Source: Brachypterus glaber (Eukaryota > Arthropoda > Insecta > Coleoptera > Kateretidae). From it: a stretch of 64,000 nucleotides of DNA. The notes below the pieces were generated by a model, which made no database searches, had not been told where the DNA came from, and was given only the letters and a program-made list of their open reading frames with translations. Below are positions 1-11,000 of the stretch, one piece after another. The position numbers and the translations under genes are program-made. Position 1 is the first letter of the stretch; each line of letters opens with the position of its first letter. The stretch covers positions 34,748,774-34,812,773 of the forward strand of contig OY294049.1 of the NCBI GenBank assembly GCA_958510825.1, read 5' to 3'.

Positions 1-354
1 TATTACAAAGTTTGTCTAATTTACCGAAAAGGGGGTGAATGACGTGGAACTTAAAACTGTGCTGAACTTTACAATGAAAAAAAATCATATAAAACCGATC
101 AAAAATATTTGATCTTTATGGTTGAAAATTTTCATTACCTGTGCTTGCGCTCTCCCCAAAATTGCAAATAATTATTTGCAATGTTGGCGAGAGCGCAAAA
201 TTAAAAATAGAAATGGATTTAAACTTTTTTGGATTAAAGTTAAGTAATATTTACCTAATATTTCCTAATATTTACCTAATATTTACCTAATATTTTAATA
301 ATTTCACAAAAAAATTAAATATAACGTGTCATTTTATGAAAAAATATGGAAACA
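1..354. other. Intergenic, no feature seen
   Basis: AT-rich DNA with a small CTAATATTTACCTAATATTT tandem near 250-295. No gene or clear element. Confidence 0.5.
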
Positions 355-760
355 ACTGATGCATGTCCTGTTGGTATTATCTGCGATCTCACTCGGGCTT
401 TTGAATCCGTTGATCAAGAGATATAGGTTAAAAAACTGTATATTTCATATTATGACTAAAAGATCGCTACCGAAAATTTCTGATCAAAAATAGTGACAAC
501 AATACAATTCTTAAGCACTTCTCGGAATTAATAAATACTAGTAAACTAGTATATGTGTGCCTCAAGGCTCACTATTAGGCCTATCTTATTATCTATTTTT
601 GTTAATGATCTACCCACCTACCTATAGGCTCTGGGCCAGAGCCCACAATCATCTTGGTGGATGACACCTCAAATTTGGTTTTTAGTAAAATTATAATGAT
701 GTTAAAATGTTTGTTCGTTTAATCACAGGGAGAGCTCTAGCAGCTAGCTGCGACTGGTTA
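355..760 (+). pseudogene. Decayed Jockey-like reverse transcriptase
   Basis: The + strand at 361-420 reads ACPVGIICDLTRAFESVDQE, the reverse transcriptase motif that carries the first catalytic Asp. Further on, out of frame, are PQGSLLG (560-580), a relic of FVNDLP, LVDDT (654-668, the YADD-box equivalent) and CDWLI. Their order and spacing match non-LTR polymerases, but stops and frameshifts break every frame. No intact ends are seen. Confidence 0.7.
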
Positions 761-2179
761 ATTAACACTAATTTGTAATATTTAAATAATTTCTGAAGAT
801 AATATTTAAGATTTCATATGGTATTTGAACCTTAGATCCTGAAGAGTACCTACTGTTTCAGAAAATAACAATTTATAAACAATGTAAATATAAGGCCACC
901 CAAAAATGTGACTTTCCTTGATACCTCCACCTTTATTTAAACTGGATTTCAGACTATTCAAAACAATTTCAAAAAATTGTCAATACGTTCGCTGCCAGTG
1001 GCGCTTATAAGCTTCAAGGCATGCTTAGGCCGAATGGCACTGATTTTTATAAGCGTTCTATACTCATTGATTTAAGGGAGCCAGTATTGTCGGGTTTTCA
1101 GTTAAGTAAACATCGCTAGGTAGGCATACGACTAAACGTACGTTAAGCGCAAAAGTGCACGCTGTTCAGTTTTTCGTTTTGTCTTTGAGGTTTTGTGGCC
1201 AAGCAAATAATTTTAAAAACAAAAGGTGTTGGATTCCGAGAAAACCTACCATTTTTGCATTGCTAGCGAACGTGTTAATAAGCAGTTTTACCTAAAAAAT
1301 ATTTTGAGTAGAATGCAACTTACAACCTTTTGCTTTGCGCAAATTTCACTCCAATGTAATACTAATATGCAGGGCCGGCAGAAGGGCCCGCTTTCTCGCG
1401 CACCTCTGGCGCCATATGGGCACCAAACCAAATGTTTTTAGTCGTTAAATCATTGGCATGAACTTTTTAAATGCTTGGGACTTGATTGTTTAGAGGTGGT
1501 GGGCTTTTTTTCTTGGTCATCTATTTTTTTCCAGGGGGCGACAAATCAGAGTTTCGCCTGGTCAACACTTTTGTCTTACATCGAAGAAAATTTTAAACGA
1601 AAGTATTCTTATTGATGCAGTATTTAAGGTTTAAACTAAAATGAAATTAATAGAATATGTTTTATTAAATATCGTTAAAATTGCATAAGACTAGAGTTTA
1701 ATTTTTGGCTTGATTTTCAATCGTATGGCCCTCTGTGCATTTCAAGGGTGTCTTGATATATGTTCGCTCGGATGATGACACTTATTAAATCGTTTGCTCT
1801 GCTAATATCCCGAAATGACTGCACTCACTCCACTTGTTAGCAATATCGTTCTCATAATGTTTGTTGGCCATATCTTTCTGGGGAATTTAATTAGTTTTGA
1901 TAATCGGTGGGGTGAAATGACGTATTAGAATAAGTTTTGAAGTACCGCTGAACACTTATAATTTAAGAGAAACACAAAAAGGACTAAAATTTAGAGTTTA
2001 AAAAGCTTCTTCAGGAGCTAAAGAATTTTCAACCACATCTAGAAGATGCGTTTAAAAAAATAATTCCAAACCAAACTTTAAAGAAAATATCTGCCTTAGA
2101 TGAGCGTAAAAATAAAATATTTATGTATACAGAGAGAAAATAAAGAATACCGAATACCTAGATTCTACATATACCGTGC
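761..2179. other. Intergenic, no supported gene
   Basis: May include further decay products of the reverse transcriptase up to about 1060. A short open frame at 1226-1441 has no recognisable domain. GGCCGGCAGAAGGGCCCGC near 1373 resembles the GGCCGGCCC edge of the 53.6-kb array. Confidence 0.4.
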
Positions 2180-2545
2180 TGTACAAAAGTTATTCCCCCT
2201 TACTTTTGAATTCTCTATTCAACCATTTAGTTTTCATTTTTTAAACATTTTTTAAGACTTTGATTTTTCAATTTTGTTTGCTAACAAATGCGATTTTTTA
2301 GGATATATTTTGTAAATTATTATTTATTATATTTTATTTTAGTTTAAAAGTATGTTACGTGTTTGATAAAATTAACAATTTTTCAACAATTGTTTGATTT
2401 TTATAAGGAAATTTTAACAAAAATTCCCTGTTTTAAACTCACAAAAAATTAGAAAATATATGGGGTCGAATAGAAAATTTAATAAGTTTTAAAATGATAT
2501 ATCACATCTTTTCCATTTAAAAAATGCTCCCCATGCCCCCTGCTC
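2180..2545. repeat. Decayed ACAATGGAGGC-family copy
   Basis: Contains TTTTTTAAACATTTTT, ATATATGGGGTCGAATAG and TTTAAAAAATGCTCCCCATG, the same order of blocks as 55613-56017. Ends are not recognisable. Confidence 0.5.
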
Positions 2546-3577
2546 ACATTTAAAAAGCTGTAAATATCAAATATATTCAAAAAGATTGTTAAGTTGTCTT
2601 ATTTAAGTGTTTTAAATTTGAAGTCTATAACTCAACTCGTTCAAAAGTTAAGACTACTGATAAGTCAATTATAGGTTATAGTAAGTAAGGAAAATTAACT
2701 ATTTTGGCTAAGACGAGGAACTAGATGTCCGGTATTTTAACTTGTTCTGATTAAAAAATTAAATAAAAACACGGATATCAATTTTCAGAAAAATACGAAA
2801 AGTTATAAATTATGGCTTTATCAAAGCTGAAATTTTAACTTTTTAACCTCTCCCAAAATCTCTAGTTAATCTCGTACTATTCAAATCCCCTCCGAGATAT
2901 TTATATAATTATACCGGTTAACCGGTAAAATTTTTAAAAATCATAATTATCTTTTTGGGTTGAATGGATCGAAAGTTATTGTGTCCATAAACACAGATAT
3001 TTTTATAACTTTTTCTGACATTTCTCTAATATAAAAAAAGGTAATGTTTTTTGCTAAAATAGATATTTCAGCAATAAAAATTTTAAATTGTTGGCCTATG
3101 ACAAAACATTCTCTTTATTGGTAAAAATGTTATAATATTTACAAAAATAAGTAATTTAAATAATAATTGTTTAAGAATATATTTACCTTTAAGAATGTTT
3201 TTCCTGCCAAATAACTACACTTACAATTTTAATTATTATTTAAAACTGATGGATTAACCTACTTGCTATTAAGTAGGACCAAAAATAACAGCAATAAATA
3301 GAAAAATATATTATATATATCTGCATGATCCTACATAGTTTTTTTATCGGTAATGGCTTAATTGATATGTACGATTATGTTGATTTGCCAAACATGTGTC
3401 ATATGTGCAAAATTATGATATGAAAGCTCATGTTAGTTTTAAGTACTATGTACTTCACATGAAATTAAAAAAAATACTGTGCAGAAACCTCATTCCAGAC
3501 CGCAAAATGTGATAAAACTCCATGTAGTCTGTATAGCATCTTAAGATCTTTGCTCTCCACTTTAATTAAAGGGGTCT
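2546..3577. other. Intergenic AT-rich stretch
   Basis: I see no gene, RNA or clear transposon end. Confidence 0.5.
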
Positions 3578-3622
3578 AGTAGTAGTAGTAGTAGTAGTAG
3601 AAGTAGTAGTAGTAGTAGTAGT
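3578..3622 (+). repeat. (AGT)n microsatellite
   Basis: About 15 AGT triplets with one AAG variant. The GGCCATTATGGCC palindrome follows at 3654-3666, in a short GC-richer patch that may be a retrotransposon 3' end on the minus strand. Confidence 0.92.
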
Positions 3623-4025
3623 AAGGGTGGGGAGGCTATAAGCCAGGCAACTAGGCCATTATGGCCCTTATTGCCAGCCCCAGCTGTCCCAACCACAAAT
3701 ATACCCATTAAAGGGAGTAGTTTAACACCTTTAGAAAAAGAGAGGACAGTGCGAAAACTGTGGTATCATAAAAGAACTTATAAAATGAGAATTTTTTTTG
3801 GCATGTCATAATTTTATTATTTATTTATAATAATTTATTTATACTAATAGCGCTGGGTTAACAAATAACATGCAGTCTATTTTAGATGTTGATCCACAAA
3901 AATGCCTAGGTATTTTTATGAGATGTACGTTTAATATTAAATTTAGACTAAGTAGGCTCATATCGAGTCAACGTTTTAAGTGTTTAAGACCTTCTTCTGC
4001 ATTTGTGTAAATAATTTATAATATA

Positions 4026-4244
4026 AACCCCATTCAACGAGAGAATACCACTCTGTCGACACAGCGCGTAAGCTAAATACCACTCTTAGGGTAATTGAAA
4101 CTTAATAAATGATTTTTGTATATATACATTTTTATATAATAATTATGTATTAAGTCCTAATAAATAAGGTTCAGTTACACTACAGGGTACTTTTTAATTT
4201 ACGCGCTGTTACGTCACAGTCGTATTCTCTCGTTGAATGGAGTT
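4026..4244. mobile_element. CCATTCAACGAGAGAATAC MITE
   Basis: About 219 bp with ends AACCCCATTCAACGAGAGAA and TTCTCTCGTTGAATGGAGTT. The middle is AT-rich with no coding frame. Confidence 0.82.
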
Positions 4245-4389
4245 TATAAGTTATTATCAAGTAGGGGCCCCAGATAAAATTATATTAAACTTCACACAAG
4301 TTTAATTTAAACTTTAATGTCAGTTTATTTAGGGTCCCTACTTGGATATGAACCTTGTGGTCTGTTGTTTAAATAGTTTATATGTTAGT

Positions 4390-4567
4390 CCAGTATAGGT
4401 GTTGAACCACAAAAATTACCAGGTATTTTTATCAGTACTTTGACATTAAACCGTGGTTTATTGTTCAAAGTACAACCATTGACTAAGTATATTCTCCTCT
4501 TTAACCAATGGTACAACTCATAAAATAAAAATACCTGGACATTTTTGTGGATCAACATCTAAACTGG
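4390..4567. mobile_element. GTTGATCCACAAAAATG MITE
   Basis: 178 bp from CCAGTATAGGTGTTGAACCA to GATCAACATCTAAACTGG, with GGTATTTTTAT arms. Single ends or partial copies of the same family lie near 3870-3955 and 4832-4930, so the 3.8-5.0 kb stretch is a cluster of one family. Confidence 0.75.
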
Positions 4568-5638
4568 TACAGTCGAATTTATTTATGTTTTATTTAATAT
4601 TGGTTGTGGGCTGATCTACAATATTTGGAGAAAATGTCAAAGGTTTATCGAGCCAAAGTTCTAAGTGTTTAAGGTCCTTTTCTGCATTTTTGTAAACTAT
4701 TTATAGTAAGTTAGTATCAACTCTATTGATCCGTCTTTCAAATTCTTTCGAATAATGGTTAACCCTGTTATTAAAACTGAACTTAGAGATAAGCCTTATT
4801 GTCTGTTGTTTAAATAATTTATATTTTCGTTCCAGTTTAAATGTTGATCCACAAAAATGCCGAGGTATGTTACTTTAAACATTAAACCATGGTTTAATAT
4901 TAAAAGTACAATTCTAAACTGGACATCTGAACTGGCATAACACCCGATTTTGAAGAAAAGATCAAAAGTTTAAGTTTATCAATATTGAGACTAAGGGTTA
5001 TAAAATAAAAGTTTTAAGTGTTCTGCATGTCTGCAAACAATTAAAGTACTTATCAATAACTTTATAGATCCATATCGATATATCTTTCGAATCCTTTTGA
5101 ACAACCCTGTACTTGACCAAAACATTTTATCATTTCATGGCGCCATTACGAACATGTGGTCGTTTTTTTCTGGAATGCAAAAAGTTTTATCAAAAAATAA
5201 TTCCATAAATTTTGGTGCTCCACGTGCGGCATATTTAAATATTGATCAGAATTGTTGAGGTCACGTGACATGCGCCCAATTAACATGGCGTTGCTCTTCG
5301 TTGGTACATACCCTGATGGCCATCCTCCTACGCTGAAGGAGTTTTCAGGGCTGGACTTAAAGTTACTGAAAAGTATTAACTTTGTCGAATGCCGTTAAAT
5401 AAAAGTAAAGTGTTGCTCTTTCAAGGATTTTTAATATCTAAACTTTTTTATTACTTTCTATGAGTTAACGCGGCTTTCCTATAATGCCCGGGTATTTTTA
5501 AAGAAATAATAAAAATAAAAATAAAAATTCTAAAAGTACCTATAGGTACTATAGGTAAACGTATATTTCTTAATCAGGCTTTTTCTATAGGTATTGTTAT
5601 TTATCAGTAGCTACATAGGTAGTAATAGACTGCATATG

Positions 5639-6718
5639 TACCCGGGGAAAAAAATTCATGCATGAAGATACAAAATTCGACCATGCATGGATTTTGACCA
5701 TGCATGAATTTTGACCCGGTATGATCATGTATAGTCAGGTATGATCATTTATGGTCATGTATGATCATGTATGGTCACGTATGATCATGTATGGTCAGGT
5801 ATGATCATACCGGGTCAAAATTTATGCATGGTCAAAATTTAGACATGATCATGCATAATCATGCATAATTCTACCTAATTTAAGGCAAAAATAGACATCA
5901 TTATGCATAATTATGCATGATCATACATAAACTTTTATCCCCGGGTATAGATAAATATAAATCTCAGGAAAAAAAGTTTAAATATGATTATGTTTAATTA
6001 TTTATAATTATGTCTAATTTTACATCAATTATGCATAGTCATACTTAATTTAATGCAAAAGTATGCATAGTCATAATCAGGCTTTTTCGATAGGTATTTT
6101 TATTTATAAGTAGCTACATAGGTAGTAATAAACTGCATATGTACCCGGTGAAAAAAAATCATGCATGAGCATACAAAATTCTACCATGCATGGATTTTGA
6201 CCCGGTATGATGTATAGTCAGGTATGATCATTTATGGTCAGGTATGATTATGTATGGTCACGTATGATCATGTATGGTCAGGTATGATCATACCGGGTCA
6301 AAATTTATGCATGGTCAAAATTTAGACATGATCATGCATAATTCTACCTAATTTAAGGCAAAAATAGACATCATTATGCACATTTTTCCCCGGGTATAGA
6401 TAAATATAAATCTCAGGAAAAAATGTTTAAATATGTATAATTATTTATAATTATGTCTAATTTTACATCAATTATGCATAGTTATACTTAATTTGATGCA
6501 AAATTATGCATGATCATACATAATTAGGCATAGGTCTATGTATACCCATACATAAATATGCATGATCATACCGGGTCAAAATTCATGTATGGTCAAAATT
6601 AATACATTATTATGTATAATCATGCATAATCATGTAAAATTCTACAAAATTTTAGGTAAAATTAGACATAATTATGCATAATGGTGCATGATCATACATA
6701 AACCTTTTTCCCCGGGTA
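5639..6718. repeat. TACCCGGGG palindromic elements in a 503-bp duplicated block
   Basis: Two direct copies about 503 bp apart start at 5639 and 6142; each has inverted ends TACCCGGGGAAAAA and TTTTTCCCCGGGTA (5639-5947 and 6142-6396), with a third right end at 6718. The interiors are strings of TATGATCATGTATGGTCA words, self-complementary around ATGATCAT and ATGCAT. The blocks share flanks (GTAGCTACATAGGTAGTAAT), so the duplication included non-element DNA. Confidence 0.8.
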
Positions 6719-6812
6719 TACAAACAAAAAAGAAATGAATACCATATTCTTCTATAATTTTTTTATTTGTTAAAAGCTGTTTTTTGGTATATATTTAATA
6801 CTTTTAGGAGGA

Positions 6813-7092
6813 ACAATGGAGGCGGGTGGGTAAGGGAAACATTTTTTAAATGGAAAGGAAAGTCGTGTGATAGGTCATTTTAAAGCTGGTTAAAATCTCT
6901 TTTTGAACATATCATTTTTAATTTATTAATTTTTTTTGAAGGTGTTGAATTTTCAACTCTTTTTTAACCCCCCAAAAAAAAGTTGAAAAAATAAAAAATA
7001 AATGGTCCAATAAGAAAATTATATGTGTAATTGTATCACACGACCGCTATTCCCATTAAAAAAAAACCTCCCCTGCCCCCTGCCTCCATTGT
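6813..7092. mobile_element. ACAATGGAGGC foldback element
   Basis: 280 bp with ends ACAATGGAGGCGGGTGGG and CCCCCTGCCTCCATTGT, and inner arms around CATTTTTTAAATGG and CCATTAAAAAAAAA. Relatives are at 55613-56017 and, more decayed, about 2180-2545. Confidence 0.72.
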
Positions 7093-7179
7093 GGACTTTG
7101 GGAATCCAAATATACCAGCACATTGTGTTGTGTTAGTATGCTTGATTTAATCAAGCAAACTTGACTTTATAAATTTTGT

Positions 7180-7296
7180 GACGTGGGGTTTTGCTTGGAA
7201 CCTCCTCAATCTAAATTATGTCCAGTGACTTCTCTAAATTACGTCTAGCGACGTTTCTAAGTCACGTTAAATGACGTCAAGTGACATTATAAGCAC
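7180..7296. promoter_or_regulatory. ACGT-dense stretch upstream of Gad1
   Basis: Repeated TGACGT, ACGTC and CACGT words, including a full TGACGTCA at 7272-7279. It runs straight into the 140-bp duplication. It may be a bZIP or bHLH target cluster, or the edge of an old repeat; sequence alone does not separate these. Confidence 0.25.
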
Positions 7297-7578
7297 GTCC
7301 CTCGACGAGACATTTTCACGTGATATATCACGTGTATTTGAAGTCAATAATTACGTCAATTTGGTCTCGTCCCGACGTAATATTCAGGTGAATTTGACGT
7401 GGCCGTGTTGGCTGGGAAATCACATAAAATATCAATGTCCCTCGACGAGACATTTTCACGTGATATATCACGTGTATTTGAAGTCAATAATTACGTCAAT
7501 TTGGTCTCGTCCCGACGTAATATTCAGGTGAATTTGACGTGGCCGTGTTGGCTGGGAAATCACATAAAATATCAATGT
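7297..7578 (+). repeat. 140-bp tandem duplication with CACGTG palindromes
   Basis: Two adjacent copies of a 140-base unit (7297-7436 and 7437-7576), essentially identical as read. Each holds the perfect 18-base palindrome CACGTGATATATCACGTG (7317-7334 and 7457-7474), so four E-box CACGTG cores in all, and several further ACGT cores. The array ends about 390 bases before the Gad1 start. The open frames across it are by-products of the duplication. Confidence 0.85.
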
Positions 7579-7795
7579 TCTGTCGAAGCTAAAAATTTGA
7601 TACTAGCAGGGTAAGTACTTTTTATCGCTTTTTATTTATTTTTTCAATTTCCTATAGGTAGGTGAACCCACGTTTATTTTTCTTATCCGGCATAATTTAT
7701 CCAACCAAGCTTATTCCATAATCCATTTTGTCAAAAGTTGCGAAAATCTCCAGAAATCCTTACGCAAGCCAAAAAGTTACACATCCAGCCCCACA

Positions 7796-7966
7796 AATCC
7801 GGTTCAACCCTCCACAAGCTCCACCCCCGCCATTAACCGCCCCCGCAGTGACGTCACAGTGCGCGCACGCCATCGCAACTTTTCGGTGACCTAGTTGTGA
7901 CCTTTCGAAGCGGCTCCGGGATCCGGATTTTAGACGTCCCGAAGCCTCCAGAAGATAGTCTTCGTC
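7796..7966 (+). promoter_or_regulatory. Gad1: Gad1 5' flank / 5' UTR with CRE and AGGTCA repeat
   Basis: A C-rich and CpG-rich stretch in otherwise AT-rich DNA, immediately before the start codon. It holds a perfect TGACGTCA (7849-7856), the full CREB/ATF palindrome, and at 7887-7903 two TGACCT hexamers spaced by five bases, which read on the minus strand as AGGTCA-N5-AGGTCA, a nuclear-receptor direct repeat. No clear TATA box is seen. Whether this is core promoter, 5' UTR, or follows an unseen noncoding exon cannot be told here. Confidence 0.45.
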
Positions 7967-8024
7967 ATGGCAAACTCGTCCAATTATAAACTCAGTGCAT
8001 CCACTGGACATCTGAAATACAATG
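7967..8024 (+). CDS. Gad1: Gad1 coding exon 1
   Basis: Holds the start codon and 19 residues ([19 protein letters not shown]) plus one base of a split Asp codon. It ends at a GTAAGT donor. The segment matches the N-terminal YKL..TG.L pattern of insect GAD. An in-frame TAG at 7931 excludes a longer N terminus in this exon. A GC-richer, CpG-bearing stretch lies directly upstream. Confidence 0.93.
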
Positions 8025-11000
8025 GTAAGTTATTTATTTATTTATTAATTTATTTATTTAATTAATTTCTTTCAAAAATGTCCATTTCTCCATTATTACA
8101 TCCACTGAAAAAAAAAACTCGTTACCAACTTCTAATAAGAATCCATAAAAATCCTAGGATACTATAGAAATAAAAATATCAATTGGAAATGTTTCAAAGG
8201 AATATAGAATATGAAACCTTCCAAAATCGTAAAAAAAGAAAAAAGAGTTATTCTTTCAGTCGATTATAAAATAGAGATTTGAATTTTAATGTTTTAATTG
8301 TTCTTTGTTGAAAATCAAACATGGCGGCCACAAAAGAAAATTTTACTAGTTGCTAGTGGAGTCAAAATAATTAAAAGTTTCTAATTTTGTCTCTAATTTC
8401 TTATGTTATCTCTAATACAGAAATAAAACCTTTTAGGTTTGGAAATCAAAATTATTATTTATTTATTTGCCTCTGGTTTTCTTCGATTTTCCATCAGCAA
8501 CAAATACAAGATGGCCGCCAAAAGACAAATGGTTTTGGGTGGGAACACAAACTATTGATTTGAACTAAAACATTTAAAACAATACCGGATGCCTCAAAAA
8601 TACCATAAACGGACCGTGTTTAAAATTCGTACGTCACTCGTGCAGGGAGACGGGTCAAGTTATTATTGCGGGATCTCCTCGTATAGATGTTTCATAATAA
8701 TCCCTAAGGGTTCTTTTTCTAAGAATATTTCCAATGAATTGTCATTCTGAAGAATTACAAAATATTCACATGTAAATATTTATAAATATATTATTATATA
8801 AATATATTTATTTATTACTTTATACTGATTCTGGGACATCTGTAAAAAGGTGTTTTATAAGGGTTTCAGAACCAAATTGATCTTTAAAATAATTCTTGCC
8901 GGCGTAATATATGAATGACCCCTTAACTTAGAGTCGCAGCAAAGTTAATTTATTGGGAGGATAAAGCAAAATGTTTCCAACTTTTTTAGAAAAAAGAATA
9001 ACCAAAAGTCCAAACCAAAAAGCAAGTGATTATCAAAAAAAGCTAATCAGCTTAATTCTTACCCACACTTTAAGTGGTTACATAGGCTCGGGAAAATTAA
9101 GGTTTTTTATTGATTTTTTTATATGGTAGGTATGTAATCACAACTTTATTTAAACGATCTACAAAATATCAAGTAGTATATGTGTTTGTGAAAAATGTTT
9201 TATTCGAAAATTCGGAAAATTGTGGATACCATGGCCCTTGCCCCGAAACGCTTTTTTTTTGCGGTGACCACGATTTCTCGAAAAACAAATTACCGATCAT
9301 CTGAAATATTCAGGTGTTGTTCCTAATTACAATAGCTAGTTCGTGAACGAAGGGATTTTTATTTGAACGAAAATTTCTACTTTTTCCGGCCGGAAAACTC
9401 AAATTTCGGAACATCGAAAATCGATTTTTTGGGAACATCATCGCCATTTTTTTTTGCAAAACCCTTCGTTTCGGGGCAAGGGTCATGGTTTTTACAATTT
9501 CGAAAAATCGTGGTCACCGCAAACGATAGAAAAAAAGGCGTTCAGGGCAAGGGCCATGGTTTTCACAATTTTCCAAATTTGGTAATAAAAATTTTATCCA
9601 CTAGTACCATAAATAACTATTTCACAAACACATCAAAACATATACTATTTGAAATTTTGTAGATCGTTTAAATAAAGTTGTGATTACATACCTAAAAAAA
9701 ATCAATACAAATCCTTACTTACTTACTTTTCCCGAGCTAGTAGGTATATAATAAATTACCAACTATTCCTTCAATTTACCAACTTTTTCTAGGTGGTTGG
9801 GGCTTTGGATCTGTTTAATTTAAACCTTTAAATTTTAATCAACTACTGCTAAACAACAGCTGTTGTACTAGTATTTATTTTTTCGGTGTGTGTGGAGTGA
9901 TTTTTGGATCACCCCCTTTTGAAACCCCATACTGCACCACAAAATAAAACTCAATTTAATAATTAAAATCATTAAGCCCGCTTAAAAAATAAATCAACTG
10001 AACAGCAAAAAATCCCCAAACAATTTGCGCACAGGTGCAATCTATACACCCCTCTTAATTGAGGTTTAAGATGCCCTAATTAATCATTCAGATATCCCTC
10101 AAGCTTACCGAGGCCGGGACCTCGGCCGGGACACTCTACATGACTACCAACTTTAAGCGTATCATTTCACAATAGTAATGAGGGTAATTAGCCTTCTATA
10201 AGGGCACACTAAAATCAATTTAGAACAATCCATTGTTTCAATTGTTTTTGTCAAAAACTTTTTGGTATCTAATGGTGTTTTTGTGGGTTAAAGTTAGAAA
10301 TTTCCTTTTGAAGATTTAAAAGGAGTCAGTGAAGCGGCCGTTTTAAATCTGTTTTCATAATAGGGGTGTTAGAGGTAGAGATGATATAAAAATTACCTAA
10401 AATAAATCAGATTTCTCAAATTCCTGAAAAACTATCAAGTTTTCATTTGAACTCTTGCGCTTGTGCTAATGGGGGTATGAAGATTATTTTTTATTTGATT
10501 CATAGGGATAAATTAGCATTCTGCTAGACTGTATCCGAGATATTTGGATTCAAAAATACATATAAGAAACCGGGAACGTCATCTGATGATTCATTTGTAG
10601 CTGTCCTGCCATTTCAGCTCGAAATTCTATCTATAGATAGCTTTAGTTTTTAAATTTAAATATCTCAAGAACGAAAAATCCTTCCCTAAGAAATTCAGAT
10701 TTCACTGAACTTACATTGTCTGCCTGGGTAGAAAGCTAAAATTTGTTACAGTTACGTATTTCCGACGATAATATAATAATATAAAAAATTAACTTCAAGA
10801 GGATGGAGGACTTTCCCCTTTATATATTTTTTGAATATTTTCATGAAAATTGCCAGAAGTTTTTGGTATTGCTAAAACATAATCTAATTACAACAAAATT
10901 TCTAACTTCACCTCCGCGGGGGCCCCGGAGGTGAAGGACACTAATTTTTATTTAAAAAAATATATTCATGAAGATTGGTTAACAAGGGTCGGGTCGCTGA

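Noticed and set aside
3578..3622. Possible CRISPR-like or coding repeat at the AGT tract
   Set aside because: Plain trinucleotide microsatellite; no spacers.
7271..7614. Two overlapping open frames of 86 and 71 codons
   Set aside because: They repeat the same peptide because of the 140-bp duplication and match no domain.
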